Shown here: positions 1 to 5,393 of the stretch, one piece after another
How the letters are laid out: every line of letters starts with the position of its first letter
How positions within the stretch are numbered: the stretch's first letter is position 1
NCBI GenBank assembly: GCA_023146355.1
Contig: JAGLCH010000350.1
Location: forward strand, 1 to 8,762
DNA: 8,762 nt
Source: Bacteriovoracaceae bacterium
GTDB taxonomy: Bacteria; Bdellovibrionota; Bacteriovoracia; Bacteriovoracales; Bacteriovoracaceae
Reading direction: 5' to 3'
Notes under the pieces: generated by a model
The model's input: only the letters and a program-made list of their open reading frames with translations
Told to the model about the DNA's origin: nothing
Database searches by the model: none
Position numbers and translations under genes: made by a program

Positions 1-1823
1 CTTTCGAGTACTTTGATTCTTTATAGTTTTTTACAATAATTCCGTAAATAATCTCAGCACCATCTGCTTCAAATACTCTTTTTTCAGATGGGCGAAGAGA
101 GTCGAGTGGAATTGCATTCAAGTAGCTGAGTGCCTTATCAAATTCTTTGTCTGCAAGAAAACTTCTAAGGCGAACTAACCAAAGCAGTTTCTTTATATTA
201 CGGTCAATTTTATAATTCTCGCCATATGTGTTTTTAAGAAATATTCGTCTTTCAAGATCATCATCATTTGTATTTATCTTTCGAATTGTTCTAAGAGCAA
301 CATATCGAATTTTTGCTTCATAGTTAAACTTTGCCATTGAAGATCTATTAATTGCACTTTCATAGAGACTAATAGTCTTTTTAATATCTTTCCCAAGAAG
401 TTCATAAGCAATAGCAAGTCGTACTCTCGACTGATCGGCCTTTGAGCTATGTGAATAATCAGAAAGATATTGGTCAAACATGTGAACAGATTTCTTAAAA
501 TTTCCATTTCTAAAGTATGCTTCAGCGGTATTGAAAAGGATCGCCTCATGGATTGGCTTAGCAAGAGATTTTCTGTGACGCTCAAATAGTCTGATAACCT
601 CACTTACTTTTCCAAGTTTTAGATAAGTAAAACCTTCATAAGCTAGACGAAGCTGCTTTGGAAGCATCTTTATAATTGTCTTGTCGTCTAAAAGCTTCTT
701 GAGAACATCGACTTGTCCAAGCTTAGCAAGAGAATGAAGCATAACCTCTGCGGCATACTCGGCCTCTTCAATATCAAACTCTTCTTTACTTAAAACGTAG
801 AATTTCTTCGCCATATTGAGCGTTTTAACATTCTCATTGTTTTGAGAAAGAAAAGTGATTATATATTTGTAGATGCCCTTTTTAAGATCATATACTGTTG
901 TTCTCTCTGCAATATTCGACAACATATTAAGGGCCATTTTCTGTGGTCCAATTTTACCCAGAGCAAAGTTATTTTTTAAAATTGCATTTGCTCTTAGGTA
1001 GTCATTAATATCAGCAAACTTCTCATCCCCAAATTTCTTTTCAAAAAGCTTGATCGACTTATACATAAGCCCCCATTTCTTCTTTCTAAAAAGATTAATG
1101 CTTAGTTGTAGATGTGCTTCTTGTTCGTTTTTTTCATAGTCACGATTTTTTATGGGGTAAAAATATTCTGGTGTCTTTCGGTTAATATTTATTGTCTTTT
1201 TTAGAACTGGAGATTGAGCTTTGTAGTCCCATAGAAAAGACGAGCCGTATCTAAAGTCACGGTATTTTTTTCCGTTTTTTATTCTCATCTCATCCAAACG
1301 AGTGAGTTTCTTAAAACTTACTGCTTTTATTTTCTTCGCAATTCTCTTTTTTTTCTTTACTACAGTAGTAACTTTCTTTGGTGCAATTGTTTTGGGTTTA
1401 ATTGCAGCTGCTTTTGTTTTTACTGCATCTTGATCAATCCAAAAATCGAGAACATGCTTTTTTTCTGAGTCACGATAAAAAGAGAAGAGTTCAACTTCTT
1501 CATTAGTAAGTTTAACAGCGATTGACCCAACCATCCCAGCTTCAACATTGATGTTATTAACAACTACTCTATTAAGGTATCTATTACCGGCCTTAACAAG
1601 CTCTACATCTTTCTTTAGTTGATCAAAGATGTTCATATTTAAGGTTTTTATAATTACGCTAGTTCCTTTTTTGCTAACAAAAACGTCTTTTTTGTCTGCA
1701 AAAATATTCCAGCGGAGGTGGGTTTTAAATTTAACTTGGTTTAAAATTTGAGCACTGAAAGCTTGGCCAGAAAAGGCCACCATTGCAATCGTAAATGTCA
1801 AAATTTTGATTAAGTTCTTCATT
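1..1823 (-). CDS. Exported TPR-type repeat protein, C-terminus beyond window
   Basis: This frame is open from an ATG at 1823 to the window edge: 607 whole codons with no stop, so the C-terminus is missing. The start is supported by AGGAAG at 1839-1834, ten bases upstream. Residues 1-24 form a Sec signal peptide with likely cleavage after AFSA. Residues 25-130 are beta-rich and end in VLDFW, which recalls AMIN-like or other small envelope-binding domains (inference only). Residues 135-170 are a Lys/Ala/Pro linker with a KKKKR cluster. From about residue 235 the protein is helical with TPR-like helix pairs, clearest at 390-415, 425-455 (AEAYFRNGNFKKSVHMFDQY), 463-495 and 545-575. It is probably a periplasmic or envelope-attached scaffold. 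TPR proteins bind partners and have no inferable substrate. It lies downstream of the sigma-54 regulator but is separated from it by a strong terminator, so it is probably transcribed on its own. Gene reality is near certain; the function is unknown. Confidence 0.85.
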
Positions 1824-1884
1824 TGGTTGAAACTTCCTGTTTCTTTTCCAGATTAATAGCACCTATTCCTGTGTGCCTGTTAAT

Positions 1885-1913
1885 ATTTTACCTGTTTTTG
1901 AATGGAATGGAAG
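1885..1913 (-). promoter_or_regulatory. Weak candidate promoter for the TPR gene
   Basis: On the minus strand, CTTCCA (1913-1908) and TAAAAT (1890-1885) are separated by 17 bases and would give a leader of roughly 55 bases. The -10 element is good and the -35 element is poor. A promoter is needed somewhere in 1824-2008, because a terminator closes the upstream regulator gene. This is the best sigma-70-like match I see there. The rest of the gap is AT-rich and holds one palindrome (1961-1976). Confidence 0.25.
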
Positions 1914-1960
1914 GAAAATTTTGCTCATGGGCGAAATATTCCTAGTAGTTATTTTGACAT

Positions 1961-1976
1961 AGGAAATTTTTTTCCT
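1961..1976. repeat. Palindrome AGGAAA-N4-TTTCCT upstream of TPR gene
   Basis: The two 6-base arms are perfect inverted copies around TTTT. The palindrome lies about 140 bases upstream of the TPR start, between the regulator's terminator and the candidate promoter. It could be a protein-binding site for TPR gene control. A chance AT-rich palindrome is also plausible. Confidence 0.3.
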
Positions 1977-2008
1977 AATTCAAAGTAGTTGGCCAAAAAT
2001 CGAGCAAT

Positions 2009-2039
2009 AAAAAAAAATGGTACCAAGAGGCACCATTTT
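2009..2039 (-). terminator. Rho-independent terminator after the response regulator
   Basis: On the minus strand an 11-base-pair stem (AAAATGGTGCC pairing with GGTACCATTTT, including one G-U pair) closes a UCUU tetraloop. A run of T follows, seen as nine A residues at 2009-2017 on the plus strand. The hairpin occupies 2014-2039 and starts about 30 bases past the regulator's stop codon. This is a textbook intrinsic terminator and it separates the regulator from the TPR gene. Confidence 0.9.
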
Positions 2040-2070
2040 AAAATATCATAAATGTCGTTTAGAACCTGAG

Positions 2071-3636
2071 TTAAACAGTTTCCCTTTCAAAAATTAAATT
2101 TTTCTTTTTCATTTTTTCGATCAGGGTTGTTCGATTAATTGCAAGAAGCTTTGAGGCACGATTTTTATTTCCTTCTGTTTTCTTCAGTGCTTGTTTGATC
2201 AGTGCATCCTCAATTTCAGAAAGGATTTGTTTGAGGTCAAGCCCCTCCTCTGGCAATTCAATTAAGTCACTCATTCCATATGCTGGACCATTAATACCAA
2301 AATGCTTTTGGATAACCTCCGGAAGGTCACTTGGATGAACAACTGTTCCGCCTTTTAAAATTACAAGTCGCTCAATTACATTTTCAAGCTGACGAACATT
2401 TCCAGGCCAGTCATAACTGATCATTATTTCAATTGATTCATCAGAGAACTCAATTTGATTTCTGCCATCTGCACTAACATAGCGAGAAAGGAAGTGAGAA
2501 ATGAGCAATGGAATATCTTCTCTTCGCTCACAAAGAGCGGGAATTCGAACGGGAATTACATTTAAGCGATAATACAAATCTTCTCTAAAACCGCCATTTT
2601 TTACTTCTTCTTCAAGATTACGATGTGTCGCTGTAACAACTCGTACATTTACTTTTCTGGCATCTGTACTTCCTACGGGTTCTATCTCACGCGTTTGCAA
2701 GACTCGAAGGAGTTTCACCTGAAGAAGTAGTGGCATATCGCCGATTTCATCAAGGAACATAGTTCCATAATTGGCGCGTTCAAACTTGCCTTTCTTATCT
2801 GAGATAGCACCAGTAAAGGCACCTTTCTGGTGACCAAACAGCTCACTTTCTAATAAATCGCTAGGGATTGCTCCACAGTTAACAGCTACTTTTTTTTGAT
2901 GAGCACGTGGAGATAGATTGTGAATCGCACTTGCCACAAGTTCTTTACCTGTACCAGATGGACCTGAGATCAAAACAGTTGAGTCTGATTTTGCAACTTT
3001 TTTAATTGTTTCAAAAACATTCTTCATTTTCTTTGAGCGACCAACCATTCCTTCAAACATATCATTTTCTGTAGGCAATTCCAGTTTGAACTTTGGAGAA
3101 AACTTCTGCCCACCATCACGCACTTCTGCACTTTTAAGGAGAAGCTCCTTACGTATACCAAGTTTTTTCTCCATCGCTTCTACGGCCAGATTCACCAAAA
3201 CATCTGGCTCAAAAGGCTTAGTAAGGTAATGATATACACCTTTTTTTGTAGCAGTAATTGCCGTTTCAATAGATGCAAAGCCAGTCATAACAATACTAGC
3301 AAAGTTGAGTTTTCGCTCAGTTAACATATCAATGAGGAATAGCCCATCGGCCTCACTCTCCTCAAAACTAATATCAGAAATCAAACAAAATGGACGATCA
3401 CCCCAATCACCTAGAAACTCGAGGCAACTATTAGGTCCTGAGAAATAGTGCACTTGAACAGACAATTTTTTTTCCAGATAACGCTTAATAGTGCGTCCAA
3501 ACATGCGATCATCTTCAACGAGAAGAATGTCGGGTAACTGAGCTGATATGGGGGGGGCAACTGGCCCGTCTTTAAAAGAGTCGTGTAAGAAGCGGAAATC
3601 TTCCACATATGCCTCGTGTGCTGGGGGAGTACACAC
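2071..3636 (-). CDS. Sigma-54-dependent response regulator, NtrC/AtoC type
   Basis: This is a two-component regulator that remodels sigma-54 RNA polymerase when phosphorylated. Domains in order: a 35-residue Pro-rich N-terminal extension; a receiver (36-155) with acidic pocket E41-D42-D43, phospho-acceptor D88, T118 and K140; a AAA+ domain (195-430) with Walker A GPSGTGKE (225-232), GAFTGA (272-277, the sigma-54 contact loop), Walker B GTMFLDE (291-297), R351/R357 and WPGNVRQLENV (410-420); and a Fis-type helix-turn-helix (485-515). All key residues are intact, so it should be active. The receiver has an enlarged loop after D88 and lacks the usual MP. The start is uncertain: GTG at 3636 gives 521 residues with a weak AGAGAG site, while GTG at 3606 has GAGG five bases upstream and gives 511. 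A C8 tract (3557-3550) precedes the receiver. No sensor kinase is in the window, and the target genes are unknown. Confidence 0.97.
   Translation of the reverse strand: MCTPPAHEAYVEDFRFLHDSFKDGPVAPPISAQLPDILLVEDDRMFGRTIKRYLEKKLSVQVHYFSGPNSCLEFLGDWGDRPFCLISDISFEESEADGLFLIDMLTERKLNFASIVMTGFASIETAITATKKGVYHYLTKPFEPDVLVNLAVEAMEKKLGIRKELLLKSAEVRDGGQKFSPKFKLELPTENDMFEGMVGRSKKMKNVFETIKKVAKSDSTVLISGPSGTGKELVASAIHNLSPRAHQKKVAVNCGAIPSDLLESELFGHQKGAFTGAISDKKGKFERANYGTMFLDEIGDMPLLLQVKLLRVLQTREIEPVGSTDARKVNVRVVTATHRNLEEEVKNGGFREDLYYRLNVIPVRIPALCERREDIPLLISHFLSRYVSADGRNQIEFSDESIEIMISYDWPGNVRQLENVIERLVILKGGTVVHPSDLPEVIQKHFGINGPAYGMSDLIELPEEGLDLKQILSEIEDALIKQALKKTEGNKNRASKLLAINRTTLIEKMKKKNLIFERETV
3550..3557 (-). 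repeat. Homopolymeric C8 tract near the 5' end of the regulator gene
   Basis: Eight consecutive C on the coding strand (codons GCC CCC CCC, residues 27-29) lie just before the receiver domain. Long G/C runs are uncommon in AT-rich coding DNA and are prone to slipped-strand changes. Gain of one C would bring the ATG at 3608 into the regulator frame and put the GTG starts out of frame. A sequencing indel here would have the same effect on the gene model. Confidence 0.6.
3604..3615 (-). promoter_or_regulatory. Alternative ribosome binding site with overlapping ATG/GTG starts
   Basis: On the minus strand, GAGG (3615-3612) is followed by CAT and then ATGTG. The ATG (3608) and the GTG (3606) overlap but lie in different frames. 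At the present tract length only the GTG is in frame with the receiver, with a 5-base spacer from GAGG. It is a better-supplied start than the GTG at 3636. Confidence 0.45.
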
Positions 3637-3664
3637 TACAAAGATAACTCTCTGCAGTGTTTAA

Positions 3665-3694
3665 ATTCTATATTATTTTGGGGAGTAGTGTCAA
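3665..3694 (-). promoter_or_regulatory. Sigma-70-type promoter of the response regulator gene
   Basis: A perfect TTGACA -35 box (3694-3689) is separated by 18 bases from TAGAAT (3670-3665), a five-of-six -10 match. Transcription would start near 3658, giving a leader of about 22 bases to the GTG at 3636 or about 52 to the GTG at 3606. This is the strongest promoter match in the window. Confidence 0.7.
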
Positions 3695-3705
3695 ATTCCA
3701 GACAC
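3688..3705. promoter_or_regulatory. Candidate operator GTGTC-N8-GACAC over the -35 box
   Basis: The perfect 5-base inverted repeat arms at 3688-3692 and 3701-3705 are about 13 bases centre to centre. The downstream arm overlaps the TTGACA box of the regulator promoter. No T-run follows, so it is not a terminator for the small gene upstream. Its position suits a repressor or autoregulation by the Fis-type domain, which is inference. Confidence 0.4.
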
Positions 3706-3737
3706 CCTTAACATGCAGTGTAGGTTATTGATTTTAC

Positions 3738-4004
3738 TTAATATGATAGATTTTTACGCTCAGCTTCAATTTCTTTATTAATAAATTTAGTACCACTTTG
3801 AGTTGCCTCAACAACTCTGTCTGGCCCACCGGCCCAAACGTAGTACACCAAAAATAAAAAGCTAATCACTACGACAGTGAAGAAAATTTTTGCGATACCT
3901 CTAATTGATTTTAGCCAATAAACATAACCAAACTCTCCACAAATCATTATTAGCGGAATAGACCAAAAAGGAGTGTACTTAAGAATAAAATGAAAAATAT
4001 CCAT
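3738..4004 (-). CDS. Small two-span membrane protein of unknown function
   Basis: This is an 88-residue protein I do not recognise. Two hydrophobic stretches are seen, about residues 12-30 (containing WSIPLIMICGEFGYVYW) and 38-57 (FFTVVVISFLFLVYYVW). A short basic loop (K32, R35, K39) joins them, and a charged tail of about 30 residues ends in KNLSY. By the positive-inside rule the loop would be cytoplasmic and both ends periplasmic. There is no Shine-Dalgarno site before the ATG, and a good -10 box ends six bases upstream, so translation is probably leaderless. The gene sits between the metK terminator and the regulator promoter and is therefore a single-gene unit. Coding is supported by the continuous hydrophobic-then-hydrophilic design and a frame that fits the intergenic gap. 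It has no cysteine pair or catalytic signature that would suggest an enzyme. Confidence 0.7.
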   Translation of the reverse strand: MDIFHFILKYTPFWSIPLIMICGEFGYVYWLKSIRGIAKIFFTVVVISFLFLVYYVWAGGPDRVVEATQSGTKFINKEIEAERKNLSY

Positions 4005-4010
4005 GGGATA

Positions 4011-4016
4011 AGTATA
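4011..4016 (-). promoter_or_regulatory. -10 box implying a leaderless transcript
   Basis: TATACT (five of six to consensus) lies on the minus strand with only six bases between it and the ATG at 4004, so transcription should begin at or next to the A of the start codon. The -35 candidate at 17-base spacing (CGTGCA) is poor. The metK terminator at 4041-4071 limits read-through from upstream. Confidence 0.45.
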
Positions 4017-4040
4017 ACGAAATATGAATAAAATGCACGG

Positions 4041-4071
4041 TGAAAATAATAAGGGCCCCAGATGGGACCCT
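4041..4071 (-). terminator. Rho-independent terminator of metK
   Basis: On the minus strand AGGGTCCC pairs with GGGGCCCT (eight pairs, one of them G-U) around an AUCU loop at 4052-4071. A T-rich stretch, TATTATTTTC, follows. It begins about a dozen bases after the metK stop codon. The stem is strong and GC-rich; the T tract is interrupted. Confidence 0.8.
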
Positions 4072-4082
4072 CCATTTTTATT

Positions 4083-5240
4083 TTACATCATAGATTTTAG
4101 CTTATCGACAAAATCGAGGTTCTCCCAAGTGAAAGCATCTCCCGTTCTACCAAAGTGACCGTACGCTGCAGTTTGCGCGTATATTGGACGTAGAAGATCA
4201 AGCCTTGTGATAATACTTTTTGGCTTCATGTCAAAAAGCTCTCTCACTGCAACATTAATCTTATCAACCGGATACTTCTCAGTTCCAAATGTATTTACAA
4301 AAAGTGATACTGGCTCAGCAACACCTATAGCATAACCAACTTGAACCAAGCATCTGTCAGCAAGGCCTGCTGCAACGACATTTTTAGCGATGTGGCGACA
4401 AGCATAAGTTGCAGAGCGATCCACCTTAGATGGATCCTTTCCAGAAAATGCACCACCACCATGAGCTCCGTGACCACCGTAGGTATCGACAATAATTTTT
4501 CGTCCTGTAAGACCAGCATCTCCCATAGGTCCACCAATTACAAAGCGTCCAGTTGGATTGATATAAATTTTAGTCTTATCATCAATAAGATCACCACCAA
4601 TGACTTTCTTAACAACTTCTTCTCTAAGCCCCTCTTCAACTTGGGACAGAGTCATTTCTTCTGCGTGCTGAGTTGAAAGAACAATTGCCTCAACTCGTGA
4701 AACCACGCCGTCTTTATATTCTACAGAAACTTGTGATTTTCCATCAGCTCTAAGAAGTGGAAGTATTCCGTTCTTGCGAGCTTGTGCCATTCCATAAGTT
4801 AACTTATGAGAAAGGTCTATCGAAAGTGGCATAAATTCTTTTGTTTCATTAACAGCGTAACCAAACATAATTCCCTGGTCCCCTGCACCTTGCTCGACAA
4901 AAGTTCCAGTTCCCTCATCAACTCCTTGAGCGATATCAAGAGACTGCTCGTGGATGCAATTCATAACGCCACAGGTGTGAGCATCAAAGCCTTTATCTGA
5001 ATGGTCATAACCAATCTCAATAATTCGGTCACGAACAATTTTTTGAACATCAACGTATGAATTTGTTCTTACCTCGCCGCCAACAACACAAAGACCTGTC
5101 GTAATAAATGTCTCACACGCAACACGTGAGTTAGGGTCATTAGCAAGCATAGCATCTAGGATCGAGTCAGAAATTTGGTCTGCCATCTTGTCTGGGTGAC
5201 CCTCTGTAACTGATTCTGATGTAAAAATATAATCTTTCAT
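4083..5240 (-). CDS. metK: S-adenosylmethionine synthetase
   Basis: This cytoplasmic enzyme makes S-adenosylmethionine from methionine and ATP, releasing phosphate and pyrophosphate. At 385 residues it has the usual bacterial length. It shows the family signatures in order: SESVTEGHPDK (8-18), with the active-site His and ATP/Mg-binding residues; GAGDQGIMFGYA (118-129), the first MetK signature; GGGAFSGKDPSKVDRSA (261-277), the phosphate-binding loop and second signature; and a C-terminal AAYGHFGR segment. No key residue is missing. The ATG at 5240 has a near-perfect GGAGG six bases upstream, matching a highly expressed housekeeping gene. It has its own promoter and terminator, so it is monocistronic. 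The leader contains an 8-base-pair hairpin that may be regulatory. Confidence 0.99.
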   Translation of the reverse strand: MKDYIFTSESVTEGHPDKMADQISDSILDAMLANDPNSRVACETFITTGLCVVGGEVRTNSYVDVQKIVRDRIIEIGYDHSDKGFDAHTCGVMNCIHEQSLDIAQGVDEGTGTFVEQGAGDQGIMFGYAVNETKEFMPLSIDLSHKLTYGMAQARKNGILPLLRADGKSQVSVEYKDGVVSRVEAIVLSTQHAEEMTLSQVEEGLREEVVKKVIGGDLIDDKTKIYINPTGRFVIGGPMGDAGLTGRKIIVDTYGGHGAHGGGAFSGKDPSKVDRSATYACRHIAKNVVAAGLADRCLVQVGYAIGVAEPVSLFVNTFGTEKYPVDKINVAVRELFDMKPKSIITRLDLLRPIYAQTAAYGHFGRTGDAFTWENLDFVDKLKSMM

Positions 5241-5245
5241 TGATT

Positions 5246-5251
5246 ACCTCC
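5246..5251 (-). promoter_or_regulatory. Strong ribosome binding site of metK
   Basis: GGAGGT reads on the minus strand at 5251-5246, ending five bases before the ATG. It is the best Shine-Dalgarno match in the window and fixes the metK start. Confidence 0.85.
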
Positions 5252-5284
5252 ATGGATAAGTGAATGTATTTAAACTAAACAAAG

Positions 5285-5309
5285 CTAGTGTAAATAAATA
5301 ATACACTAG
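5285..5309 (-). promoter_or_regulatory. Hairpin in the metK leader
   Basis: The perfect 8-base arms CTAGTGTA (5285-5292) and TACACTAG (5302-5309) flank a 9-base AT-only loop. In the predicted 74-base leader the hairpin begins about five bases from the 5' end. The T-rich stretch CTTTGTTTAGTTT follows it, so it resembles a weak attenuator. It could equally be a repressor palindrome just downstream of the start point. I do not recognise a known SAM or SAH riboswitch core here. Confidence 0.5.
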
Positions 5310-5320
5310 TAACGGCTTCC

Positions 5321-5349
5321 AATATAATCCACTTCGTTTGACAGTGCAA
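5321..5349 (-). promoter_or_regulatory. Promoter of metK
   Basis: TTGCAC (5349-5344) and TATATT (5326-5321) are separated by 17 bases. The -10 matches five of six positions and the -35 matches its first three. Transcription would start near 5314. The inverted repeat GTTTG-N6-CAAAC (5336-5351) overlaps the -35 box. Confidence 0.6.
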
Positions 5350-5362
5350 ACAATAAAATTCT

Positions 5363-5393
5363 AAGAATTAACAAATTTTACAAATTTATTCTT
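5363..5393 (-). terminator. Weak AT-rich hairpin at the end of the SleB-like gene
   Basis: The outer arms AAGAAT and ATTCTT enclose an AAATTT pair around a three-base loop, with a four-base bulge on one side. The stop codon lies inside the hairpin and a loose T-rich stretch follows. The stem has very few G-C pairs, so termination would be weak at best. Confidence 0.3.

Noticed and set aside
274..603. Open frame of 109 codons on the minus strand
   Set aside because: It overlaps the long TPR frame, which has a signal peptide, a ribosome site and TPR periodicity. The 109-codon frame has no such support.
1954..1959. Plus-strand TTGACA
   Set aside because: There is no -10 partner at 16-18 bases and no plus-strand gene follows; downstream lies the 3' end of the regulator.
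3411..3608. 65-codon frame starting at the ATG at 3608
   Set aside because: Not a separate gene: it lies in a shifted frame over the receiver and its product is low-quality past the C8 tract. It matters only as the alternative start discussed in the findings.
4341..4676. Plus-strand open frame opposite metK
   Set aside because: It is antisense to strongly conserved MetK sequence and arises from its codon pattern. It has no ribosome site or recognisable protein.
5241..5320. Known SAM or SAH riboswitch upstream of metK
   Set aside because: The leader is short and AT-rich. I could not place the core helices of SAM-I, SAM-II, SMK or SAH riboswitches; only a single hairpin is supported.
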